From Lepidodermella squamata (lineage: Eukaryota > Gastrotricha): a stretch of DNA of 64,000 nucleotides. Positions within the stretch are counted from its first letter, which is position 1; every line of letters begins with the position of its first letter. The DNA is taken from the NCBI GenBank assembly GCA_047495785.1, contig JBLDXI010000017.1:372001-436000 (forward strand), read 5' to 3'. The notes below the pieces were generated by a model. That model had not been told where the DNA came from and ran no database searches. It saw nothing but the letters and a program-made list of their open reading frames with translations. Below, piece by piece: positions 33,993-44,800 of this stretch. The position numbers and the translations under genes are program-made.

Positions 33993-36632
33993 TCAGACCA
34001 TGCGGACTTCGGCCTGTCTGAGGAAGGGAAAGTTAGCGGGTAAGGGTGAGAATCAACAAAAAAATAACCAACTGGCACAAAGCAATCATGAGAAAAGGCC
34101 AAAAAATGAAAAAAATAAATTCAAAATTGAGGGATTTTCAACAAAATTTCAGCTTTTTCTCACGATTTTTAACCAAAAACCAATAGCCTAATCGTAGTAA
34201 TCGTCTATTTGGACAAACCTTTGAAGCCAAGCTTTGAACGAGGTAACAATAAAGCCGCCGATGAGAATTTGAACCGGCTCTTGGACTAGAAGTGGAATGG
34301 CTAGCAGCGACTGCCGTTCAATGTCCGGGAAAATGATTTTGATTATCGGAATGCCAAGAGTTAGTGATTTCTGCGTTGAACTGAACGTAACAGCTACAAC
34401 ATCGCTTGGTGTGAACGAAAACGGCCGGCTTTGGCTCAACGTGAAAGATAGGTACAACAAGCCGGTGTGGAGGATGCAAACGAGGAGAATCATTAAAACC
34501 ACATGAGACGTATCCAAAGTGTAGTTGCCGGAGTAAAATGTGTCGCTAAATGTTGTAAAAATGATGAGAAGCAGCGAGACACTGTTCACCATGTTGAGGT
34601 GGGGCAGCACAAACGAAAGACGTTCAACAGTCAAAATTCGAACAATCTTCATTGAGAAAAGTTATTTCAATAAAATTTAAGAAATTTCAGTTTTTCCGTA
34701 CCTGACCAACGACTACCGGTAAAACAACAGTCACCGCAAGTTTACTGACGATAGCACCGAGAGACATCTCAACAGAAGATCCGAGAAGGTTGAGAATCAT
34801 GAGAGGCGTGACAACTACGCCTAGAGCACTGCCAAAAGCAGAATTAAACACGGCGGCTGCCTCGTTACCACCAGCGGCTTTAGTCTAAACAATTAAAATG
34901 GTATTAAAAAATGGCGAGTTAAAAAATAGTAATAAAAAATCTCAAAATTTGCAGGAAAATCGGAAATCATAATATTTTTCTTAATTTCGGACCTTTTCGA
35001 GGGAAAGCTGACTCAAAAACCTCAAAAAATGTTTCTTTTATAATTTATCCAGCTTAAAAATGATCAATTTTTTCAAAAATGTAAAATAATTTTTCAAATT
35101 TAATTTTTTTTTAATACAGGGTGTTCAAGAAATAATAGTCAGGCTATTTTTAGCGTTGGACTTTAGCCAGACGACACGCGACTTTTCTAACACTTAAGAA
35201 GTGAGTCGTAACGGCGTGTTTTTTTGTAAAAGCGGGAACTTTTGTTTTGACCTTGATTTTTTATCAAAACCAAACATTGAAAAAAGACGGAAATGGCATC
35301 ATCAAAAATCACATTTAAATTGGTTTCGTGAATCGTAACCGAAAGGTATTCAATTTCGTTGATTACAATAGCCAAGTTGATGAAAAATGATAGGTGAAAT
35401 ATGGACCAACAGTCTCCGGCTGGGAATTTTAAGATTAATCAACCATTTTGTGTTATTTTTGCTTCTGGTTAATTATTCAAAGTAACGCGTCACACTGTAG
35501 TTGCTGTACTTACTCAACTTACTGTACTTACTAAAGTTGGGTTTTTGGACCTTTTTGCTTTATATATGGGCGGAGAAGTAACAGCTTGCTATCGGCGGGA
35601 AAAAATTAATCGCCGTAAATAACTTTTAGGAACGAACGCGATGGGAATTGTTTTCCTGAATCACATTTTATGCTGATTTTCAATAACCGCTTTCGAAGTA
35701 ACTCGGCGACGCAAAAATTGAGCCATTTTCGCAAGTCTGTGCGATAATGTTTTACTCTAACACTGGTTTTCATGGTGACAGTCATCGGGAGGTGAACGGG
35801 AGGTGAATGTCATCGGGAGGTGAACGGGAGGTGAATGTCATCGGGAGAAATAAACAAGGTATTGAGCTGAGAGCTGAGTAAAATAGCAAAGCACCAAATG
35901 AAGTTGGATTTGTATGAATTTTTTCGTTATGAATTTCATCATATTAAAAAGTATTCAAATACCGCATTGATAGATATTTTTTCATTTTTTCTATTTTCCG
36001 TCTATTTCGACACGCGATACTGAAAACTTAAATCGGTGGGTTTTGAGTTGGGCTAGATGGTTCAGGGTCCAACTTGCTCGCGTGTCGTCTGGCTAAAGTC
36101 CAACGCTAAAAATAGCCTGGCTATTATTTCTTGAACACCCTGTATCTAATCCATTGTTTTTCGATAAAACTTGATAAATAGGAATTTTCCTTACCAATAT
36201 CACAGCAGTGCCGACTGGCGTAGGCATGCAGCCGAGTACCAGCAAACCATCGAGCAGTTCCTCGCTGAGAAATCCGATGAGTTTGAAAACATAAACAAGA
36301 CTGGCCATGAAAATCGGAATGAACAGCAGCGAAAAGCCTTGCACGTACAGGTGCAACTTGGCGTAGAGCAGCGCCTCGAGCAAATCTTTTGATTTCAACG
36401 ATAGACCGCTGTTGAAGAAAATCAAACTGACGGCTATGTATTTCACGGTGATTTCAGGGCGCAGAATGCCGCCAGTTCGGCCGATACTTGGGTTGATATC
36501 AGCTAGGATAATCACGCTAATAATTGATAGCAGGAACCAATATTTTCTCAAATTTAGCATCAGCCATGCTGGAAAACCAGCGAAGAACGAGGCAGTTTCT
36601 GAGTCAGAAAATCGCATCCATCGTTGAGCCAT
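33993..36632 (-). CDS. SLC10A7: SLC10A7-type solute carrier (bile-acid transporter family)
   Basis: Exons 36195-36632, 34702-34884, 34219-34646 and a short 33993-34017, giving about 357 residues (human 340-358). Conserved: LEP-like INPSIGRTGGILRPEITVKYIAV, FFNSGLSLKS, GCMPTPVGTAVIL, GGNEAAAVFNSAFGS and STQKSLTLGIP. About ten hydrophobic helices. In vertebrates SLC10A7 sits in the secretory pathway and limits calcium entry and glycan/bone defects result from loss; it does not carry bile acids. The last join (donor AG|gtttg) gives the family-like ending WLQRQAEVRMV; without it translation runs to TAG at 34188. Intron 1 (36194-34885) contains an inverted-repeat transposon. A tttttag acceptor lies 12 bases before the ATG. 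Confidence 0.9.
35117..36142. mobile_element. Non-autonomous TIR element (Tc1/mariner-type), 1,026 bp
   Basis: Ends CAGGGTGTTCAAGAAATAAT in inverted orientation with 65-bp terminal inverted repeats differing at one base. It is flanked by TA on both sides, the target duplication of Tc1/mariner elements. No transposase reading frame inside, so it would depend on a relative elsewhere. It lies in intron 1 of SLC10A7. Confidence 0.9.
35781..35847. repeat. 28-bp tandem repeat, about 2.4 copies
   Basis: Two identical 28-base units starting GTCATCGGGAGGTGAACGGG, plus 11 bases of a third, inside the inverted-repeat element. Within each unit CGGGAGGTGAA occurs twice. Confidence 0.93.
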
Positions 36633-37306
36633 CTTTAAAATAACTAAAAATATAGGAGAAATGATGTAAAAACTATTTTTTAATTCATTTTTTTCGTCAT
36701 ATCATCTCATAAATATCTAGGCTTCAAGCAAAGCATGCAGATGACTAAAGACACTACCAAAGCGCGCCATTGTAACCACCAAAACGATTAGATTGCATTG
36801 TTATCTCTCGCTTGATTTTCATTTAATAGTATTATTACAATATATAGGAGTGCTTCAGTAATGATCGAATAAACAAAAGAAGCACTTTTACTGGTAGCCT
36901 AGGAGATTTTTGCTTACAGGCAGTTTTTCGGTTTGTAAGAGGCACGCACAAACGCACAATTTGAGCGTAACATTAACGCGAAGGTTGCTTTTAACGCACA
37001 TAGACAAGTCATATATCATGAAAGCGCCACATCCGGGTTGGTTTTATTTACAGTAACGATTCATAGCAAATACACGGGTATGTGGCGACCAGATTTTGTT
37101 TTATTGTTAGCAACAACTGTCACAGCAAGGCAGTACTTTTTTAGAGTAGGGTGAACGTGTGAGAAATTTGATTAAAATGTGCGAAAAGGTGCATGTTTTT
37201 TTCAACTCTAAATACCCGGAAATCGGACTGAGGGCCAGAAAGAGATAGACAGGGAGGCGGCGCGAAAATACGGCAAGCTTTGTGTTGTTTTTGCTGCTCA
37301 TTTCTT
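36633..37306. other. Intergenic region between SLC10A7 and first macrodomain gene
   Basis: AT-rich spacer; same-strand genes on both sides. No exon recognised. Confidence 0.45.
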
Positions 37307-38209
37307 CTATTTAGGGAAATAAACCGGTAGCCATTTATGGTACGAAATAAGGTCAGTTTGCAGGAAAACACAGAAAATTATTCGATCGAGCGCCGAGGCG
37401 TTGTTTTCTTCGAGCCATTTCCGCACGGTCGCCAACGCAACGTGACACGCTTTATCGTTAGGATAGCCTGTAAGTGGGTGAATAATAATACGATAAAAAA
37501 CAAGGCAATTAAGGCGGCGATTTATACTCACCATAGGCACCAGTTGAAATGCAAGGAAATGCAACGCTTCGAATTCCCTGTTGAGCAGCGAGGGCTAGTG
37601 AGTTCTTGTAGCAAGCTGCTAACTGATCTGGAAACTCGCCAATAGGACCGACCGTGTGAATAACGTCTGAATAAAAGAAAATCATGGAATTATTTTATCA
37701 TAATCTAGAAATTTGACTTACATTTGGCAGGGAGACGATAACCACCCGTGAGCTTGGCCACGCCCGTTTCGCAGCCATTCAGCGCTTGGCATTCGGTCCG
37801 CAGCGAAGGACCCGCCGCTTTGTGAATAGCACCATCAACGCCGCCACCCCCAAGTAACGACTTGTTTGCTGCATTTACAATTGCATCAATCTCGAGAGCG
37901 GTAATATCGCCCCGCCACAGCGAAATTTTAGCATTGAGCGACGGTTCGGGTAAAATTTCGCCGTGAGAGGCATTGCCATTTTCCCCGTTTTTGGCCGCTG
38001 GTGCGACGATATCTACGTCACGCCATGAGGGAATTGAATCGAGGGTAACAAATGAGTTTCCGCATTTATAGAGTGTCCGCTTTTCGGCAGGGGACATTTT
38101 CAAGAACTTCTCTGAAAATACAAGAAGTCAAAATAAAACTAAATATAACAAATTAGATCCAACCTCTTTCGAAATTTGCATACGATTCGCGAGTAAGAGG
38201 TTTGGCCAT
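37307..38209 (-). CDS. MACROD-type ADP-ribosyl hydrolase, copy A
   Basis: Four exons: 38164-38209, 37722-38111, 37532-37666 and 37307-37467, giving 243 residues. Starts with the MACROD N-terminal helix ([19 protein letters not shown]). Macrodomain: [22 protein letters not shown] (here DAIVNAANK then [13 protein letters not shown]), [28 protein letters not shown] and [10 protein letters not shown], all close to human MACROD1/2. The family removes mono-ADP-ribose from proteins and cleaves O-acetyl-ADP-ribose. Catalytic Asp/Gly loop is intact. It lies 136 bases after the stop of copy B with an acttcag acceptor 12 bases before the ATG. Confidence 0.94.
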
Positions 38210-38345
38210 GATTTTGCCTTGCTGAAGTAATGATTTCGTAAAATTGAAAACGTGCAGTTGTAATTTCGCAGGTATTTTGATCATCCAATCATTTCAAGCT
38301 AATTCACTAAATAAAATAAAATTAAGATTACGAAACAAAATTCGA

Positions 38346-39111
38346 CTATTTAGGAAAATAAAATGGAAAATATTCACGATAAGCATTTAAACTTTCGTCA
38401 CTGAATAAGCAAAAAACAATGCGATCAATCTGCGAATAGAAATTTTCATCTAATTTGATGCATTGCGTATGCAATTTATACCGAGTTCAAGTTTTCCAAT
38501 AGCCATTTTCGCGTCGTGGCTAAAGCAATTTGGCATGCTGCCTCGTGGGGATAGCCTAATAGATAAGCAAAAATGTTTGCGAAATCGATCTATCTGTGTT
38601 TTTTCTGAGTACCATATATCCCAGTAGAAATAGCCGGAAAGGCCAATGATCGAATTCTGTTTGCTTTCGCGAGATTCAATGAACTCACATAGCAAGACGT
38701 TAACAAGTCAGCTTTGTCCTCCTTCGGTCCCACAGTGTGAATCACATCTGTAAAAAGCCCACATTTCAGCAGACTTGATACGTTTAGTACGCTATCTCAA
38801 TCACATTTCGCATGAAGAGCATAGCCTTTAGTCAATCTAGCTTGGCCAGTCGGACATCCGCCAATTTTCCTACATTTAGCCAATAATTTTGGACCAGCAG
38901 CGGCATGAATCGCACCATCCACGCCGCCGCCTCCGAGTAACGAACTATTCGCTGCATTTACTAAAGCGTCCACCTTAAGATCAGTGATTGACCCCTGCCA
39001 TAGAGATACTTTTGAATTCAGATCGCGATTTGGAGCGAAATCGCTTTTCGCCGGGAGATCCTCGAGCGATAATTCTCGCCAACTTGGAATATCCTTTAAG
39101 CGGACTTTCAT
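38346..39111 (-). CDS. MACROD-type ADP-ribosyl hydrolase, copy B
   Basis: Four exons: 38805-39111, 38613-38747, 38482-38555 and 38346-38429, giving 199 residues. Motifs [41 protein letters not shown] and [10 protein letters not shown] show a complete macrodomain. It lacks copy A's longer N-terminal helix and starts at [13 protein letters not shown]. Two intron positions (after AK|Y and Y|G) and phases match copy A, while the last intron is unique. This is a tandem duplicate that has diverged but stayed open. It follows DNAAF1 by 272 bases on the same strand. Confidence 0.92.
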
Positions 39112-39383
39112 TCAATCAATTTAATGAAGCGTCGTTCAAGGTTGAAGATCGTTGGCTCAAAAATGTATAAAAACCTAAAATAAAAGCACAAAATACTTGA
39201 TTACTGATTTAGTGAATAAAAGTAACAAAACTTATTTTTAAGTGAGATCAGAGTTAACCAGAACAATTTTGATTCATTCAAAATGATCATAACATCACAA
39301 ATTTTAGTTTATGTTTCATTATCACAGTAATACCATCATTTAAATACTAGCAACATCTCGAGGAGATTTCAAGCGGAATTGAA

Positions 39384-41075
39384 TCACATTTCGCTATAGT
39401 TTTCAGCCAATTGATGAACATAGGAATGACGGGCTTCAGCGTCGCTTTCGTTTTCGTTTTCAGCCTCGGCTTTTTCAGCATCTTCGCGATGTTCTTCCTC
39501 ATCGCTGTTATCGTTCTCCGTTTCATCATGCGATGTATGGCCATCGCCGTTATTAGATCCGTTTTCATCATCACTCGCTTTTCCGTGAGATGGAGCTTTC
39601 GTCTCGACTCGGGATCCGTCTTCAAAAATGGTAACAAAATCTGCGGTTTCGCTGAGCCAATCGGCAGTTCGCTCGTCCACTTCAACTGTAACTGTTTTGC
39701 CCTCCTTGGCCCATTTTTCTTCTTCCCGCTTCTTAATATTAGCCGAAGTAGCTTTACGACGCCGTCCCATCAACATTTCAACACTATCCAGAATAACTTG
39801 CTGCTCACGGCGAACCCATTCCTCTCGCTCCTCACGTTCGGCTTTCAGACCGCCTTTAGACCACGCCTCAGCGCATGCCCGGTCCTTGGGGAAAACAGGA
39901 CGATCGTCCAAATAAGTAAGCGTTTTGACGTTGACAATCATCGTTTTACGGTAATCTTTAATTTTGCGGAGGACAGGGTTGCCCATTAAATTCAGCACAC
40001 GTAGACTGGGCATGGAGGCGAAAACCGCCATGACAGCTATGAAAAATCAAACATGCAATTAAAAAAATATTGTAAAGGAAACAAGCCTACTTGGATCATC
40101 GATCCTGTTGTTTGAAATATCAAGAACAGAGAGCTTTGGACACTTAATGAGATGCGAAATTGACTTGGCCGTAGTGAGTTTGTTATTCGCCATGTACAAG
40201 GTCTCCAAATTGGGAAGATGCGCGAGATTCGAAACTTTGAGAATGCCGTTATTTGCTAGATTAAGAGTTTGAAGGTTGTCAAGTCCCTGAAGGCCGCTGA
40301 TTTTCATAATCATGTTCTGCTGTAAATATAAGCAGCGCAGCTCTTTGAGATGAGACAGATTTTTGATGCGACGAATAGCGTTGCATTCAAGCCAAAGACA
40401 TCTCAACCCGGTGTATTCCTCCAAATTTTCGATTTTGTAAATACCCTTATAGTGAAGGTACAACACATCATTTAGTTCTGGGGTGACGTAAAGCTTCATT
40501 TCCTTGCAATGCTGCTTCAGAAAGTTGAGTGTCATAACTGACGGCCATTTGGCATCATCGTCAACACTCTCATTTTCACATTCGTCTTCATCTTCATCAG
40601 CATCGTCGAAACTCATTTTGTTGTTGTCAATCAAAGCGACTGATTCCGTGGACTCGCCAGCTGCTTCAGATTGCATGGGAGACTGGGTCTCATCGACTTC
40701 AGTGATATATACCTTGGTGCCGCGACTAGGATTATCACTCTCGGCTAGCTTTTTAGGGACGTAGCAAAAGCTGATATCGTCCGACTTTTCTGGGGTAGCG
40801 CGGCTCAAATCAGGAGCTTCAGTGGTAGTATCAGACAATATCTCAATTTTTGGTGGCTTTGATGGTACATGAGCATCAACAGTTTCTATTTCCTCGATTA
40901 AAATTGGTCGCCGAGAAGGGACAGCTTGATCTTCGACGTTATCTGCCTGACCAGGCATGATAAATAGACTGTTGTTCACAGGATTAGATGGTGGCTTGCT
41001 AGCAGAAAACACCGATACACATTCATCTCCCGACTCCTCGTCAGCCGCAGCACCAAGGAAAAGAGAACTGCGCAT
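39384..41075 (-). CDS. DNAAF1: Dynein axonemal assembly factor 1 (LRRC50-like)
   Basis: Two exons, 40091-41075 and 39384-40036, giving 545 residues. A long acidic Ser/Glu/Asp-rich N-terminus (about 1-190) precedes an SDS22-type leucine-rich repeat block (about 195-345: [78 protein letters not shown]). It closes with an LRR cap ([34 protein letters not shown]), then a charged tail. The RPVFPKDR block is typical of DNAAF1. The protein helps preassemble dynein arms in the cytoplasm of cells with motile cilia. A gttttag acceptor sits 14 bases before the ATG. Divergent neighbour: TTC21B. Confidence 0.93.
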
Positions 41076-41846
41076 CTTATAAAATATCCTAAAACAGCAA
41101 ATAAAAATATTTGAAACAGCGAATCACAATCGACGACGGCAGTTAAGAATGAGAGAAAGCGTGAGCATGATTCAAAGCGCGAAGGGAACGGTCTGACATT
41201 AACGCGCGCCAAGTAAAAACGCGAAACTAGACAATTTCTCAAAATTTACCGGCCGTTTCTATAGGGACTCTATCTTCAACTTTATTTCTTAATTTATTTG
41301 ATATTTATTGCTTTTGATTAATATATAAATAATAATAAACAAAAAATTTAAGTTTACATTTTGCGACGCTGATGCTGCCTCAGAAGTGCGATCGACTGGT
41401 ATTGCTCTTGGATGCTTTTAACTTAAGGTCTTTGACTGATGTGGTGCGATTTAAATGTCGAGCTTCTGACACGGATAAGTCCGCAGTCACCGCTTAAGGG
41501 CGTAGACGAGAGTGGCCATACTCCTCTAATGGTAGGGATGCTCAGAGGAACCAACATCTAAATCTCGTTGCTCTCGTTATCCTCAGTCCGGCCCGGTTAT
41601 AGGCGTTCAGCAGAAGGGTTGTGCAGCCAGTACAGTTCTCTCGGATGTCGGCCTAGCCACTAGCCACCTCTATTCTGCGCAAGATCTAGCGATCTGCGTA
41701 TTATCATCAACCATGGTTTAAACTTGTTATTTAATTATTTAATATTTAAGATTGCTTGTTGAAAATGTTGTGAGACTCATTATTCATTTTGTCGTTTTCT
41801 AGATTTTTACTAGTCTGCAGTTCGCTGTTGGCTTTGAAAAGCTGAA
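41076..41846. other. Divergent intergenic region between DNAAF1 and TTC21B
   Basis: 770 bases between two ciliary genes read outward, so probably holds both promoters. It contains a GC-rich block (see next entry) inside AT-rich sequence. A ttttctag acceptor lies about 45 bases before the TTC21B ATG. Confidence 0.45.
41360..41700. ncRNA. GC-rich, hairpin-rich block; possible structured RNA
   Basis: About 340 bases with high GC and no long ORF, sharply bounded by AT-rich DNA. Small hairpins are visible, for example CCTCT...AGAGG (41523-41548) and CGGA-TAAG-TCCG (41473-41484). On the minus strand it includes CTGAACGCCT, which also occurs in the 3' domain of large-subunit rRNA, but that match is too short to call rRNA. 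Could also be a regulatory element. Identity unknown. Confidence 0.25.
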
Positions 41847-44800
41847 ATGTCTGACATCGATTCAGCTTTACAGGTAAAATAATTACCATTAACAATGTAC
41901 GTGTTTTAGTACATCTCTTTCAGGCAAAGATATTTTACTATGCCCGCGAGCGCTATTATCGTTCGATGAAAGTTGCCATTAATGAAGCTTTGCAACGATA
42001 TTCCAACGACCCGCTGCTAAAGTTCCTGTCTGCATATTGTTCAATTCTTCAAGGTTTTCTTCGCCAATTTTGCTGAATCTGATTTTGATGCGGGATGTTT
42101 TTTCACGAACTATTTATTCAGGCGCACTCTCAGAAGGCATTAATGATCTCGAGTTTCTTAAAGACAAACGTGACATGAATTTGGCCTGTTATTGGGGATT
42201 GATGACGGCTTACAAGTTGTGCGCCACATTTGGTGAGTTTTTTTTCGAGATATTAATATGTCATTTCTTTGTTCAATTTCGCAGACAAAGAGGCATACGC
42301 CCAACTTGATGCTAAACTGAAGGAGGAGCGGAAGCAAGCTGGCGATCGCGCCCTCTATCACGCCGGTCTCTTTTTGTTTCTGATCGGTAAACCCGACAGG
42401 GCTAAAGAATACATTGATCGATCGATAAAATTGAATGTTCAAGCCAAAGATGTAAGAAATCCACGTTTAGCTATGTCAATTCAAACAAATTTTTATCATT
42501 GCCAGGTACTTTGCGTTAGAGGTTGGATAGAGCTGTCGATGGCACCTCCTGGAAATACCGAGCAAGCCAAGCGATCACTCGAGTTTTTTGACGCTGCAAT
42601 GAAAGATGGTGTTAAACATGCCGATGCACTGCTTGGCAAAGCAGCTTGTTTCACATTCGCGCTCAACTTTGCAGCTGCTTTGGAGTGCACGAATCAGCTG
42701 ATAGTACTCTTCCCCAAGTAAGAATAATAATGGGATACATTTTTAATGATAACATTTCAATTTTTATTCAGATTTATACCCGCAGTTGTGGAGAAAATGA
42801 AAGTGCAATTGTACATGCAAGATTGGGATGCCATGTCTGAAACTGCTGTTCGCTGTCTGACTGATGAGCCTCACTGCATCGAAGCTCTGAAATACTTGCT
42901 AATGAAATTGCTAGCCTTTCACGGTAGCTACCCTGAAGCCGCTGATAAGATCGCCGAACTTTGCGATTTGGTCAGCGTCGTCGAACCAAGCAATAGCTCC
43001 CTATACGTCGAACTCGCTCAGTTGTTCTCAAGAATGTGTGGCCGAGATCAGGACGTCCTCAATCAGACTACGAAACTAGCGGAACTCGCTGTCAAAGTTT
43101 CTGGAAATCGAGCTGAATCATATGCTGAACTTGGGCATCAATTTTTGTTGCGAAATCGATTTCGCGAGGCTGGAAATTATTTCGACCAAGCTATAAAACT
43201 AGAGGCGCAATGCGCGGATGCAACTATCGGCCTAATTCGCTGCCAGATTATGCAAAACCGCCATTCAGAGGCTGATCACCAACTTCAATTCATGAAAGAG
43301 CTGCAGCAAGGCGCGCTGACTTCTAACCAACTAGCTCAGATAAATTACCTGACCGCCCTTCTGTTGCGGAAAAAGGTGGGTGAAATGGCATCTTTTGACA
43401 ATCCAGCGTTGGATTTACTCAACAAAGCCGCCGAAATTCAAATGAAATCGATGCAAGACTTCCCGCTCGGACCGCCTTGCTTCCTGGCGTTGGACCCGGA
43501 TTTTATGCTGGAAATTGTTAAAGAATACATTTTCTACGCGCCCGATCAACCAGTGCAACCCGGCCAGCCTCCAAATCCGATATTGAAACGCTGCGAAGAG
43601 ATTTTGCGATCGTTGTCTAAGGCAACGCCCGGCTTGCTTGAAGCCTCATTTTTGCTGGCTAAAATCAAATTCTTGTTGGGTGATACCAGCGGGGCTCAGG
43701 CGACCCTGCAACATTGTTTAGAGCTGAACCCGTCGCAGACTGATGCGCACGTCTTAATGGCTCAGATCTCGTACGAGCGAGGTAGCTATCAACAGGCCGA
43801 AGAGTCGCTGCAGCAGGGTTTGAGTTTCAACTTTGAAATCAAAGAACACCCGACTTATCAGCTATTGAGATCGCGATTACTCCGCCGCCATGGCCAGAAT
43901 GAAGAAGCTTTACAGCAGTTACAGCAAGTTGCGAAGGCGAAATCTTTTCAAACCGCATCGCCTATGGATAAGGTGGCGGTTTTCCTCGAACTGATCACGT
44001 GCCACCTTGCTCTAGGACAGCAAGCCGAAGCGGCTAGGGTTGTTGAGGAGGGGCAGACAGCTCTTCGAGGCTCTCCGGCGGCTCTTATGAAACTGCAGCT
44101 GGCCGATGCGGATTTGGCTCTAGCTAGGGGCGATGTTGAGACGACTTTGGCTAAGCTGAGAGCTGTTGAGCAGGATAGCCCGCTTTTCGTGGACAGTCGT
44201 CAAAAATTGGCGCAGATCTACTTGAAACATCGCCGAGATCAGCGCCTCTACATCAGCTGCTACAAGTGAGAATTTTTCGTATATTTGAATTTTTTTAGAA
44301 TTAAAGAATTTTTCAAAATATTTTTATGATTTTTCTAATTTTTCTGTATTTTAATTTTAGAGAGATCAGCGACAAACAGCAGCATTCGATAGCTTCGTTG
44401 CTAATGCTCGGCGATGCTTACATGAATATTCTCGAAGCAGAACGGGCTATTGAAGTCTACGAAGCGGCCGCTAAGAAAAATCCACGCGATTTCCAACTGG
44501 CTCAAAAAATTGGCGAGGCTCATGTGAAGACTCACAACTATTCGAAAGCTATCAACTACTACGAGGCATCGCTGAAAGCCGGCGCCCAACGAGCTCTATA
44601 TGTCGATTTGCTGAAATTATTCATCCGACTTCGGCATTACGAAAAGGCGGAAAAAGTTGTTAAACAACTGTTAGCTCAACCTGCTAACACTGATTTGCAG
44701 TCAATAACTGAAGAGTTGAATTTCCACTGGCTTTACGCGAATATTTTGTTGAAAACAAATCGATCGGAGGAAGCTGTTTCAGTCCTAGAAAAGGCGAAGG

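Noticed and set aside
41581-41625. Large-subunit rRNA fragment, from the minus-strand match CTGAACGCCT
   Set aside because: Ten bases can match by chance in 64 kb and the surrounding stem does not pair as in rRNA helix 99; kept only as an unnamed structured block.
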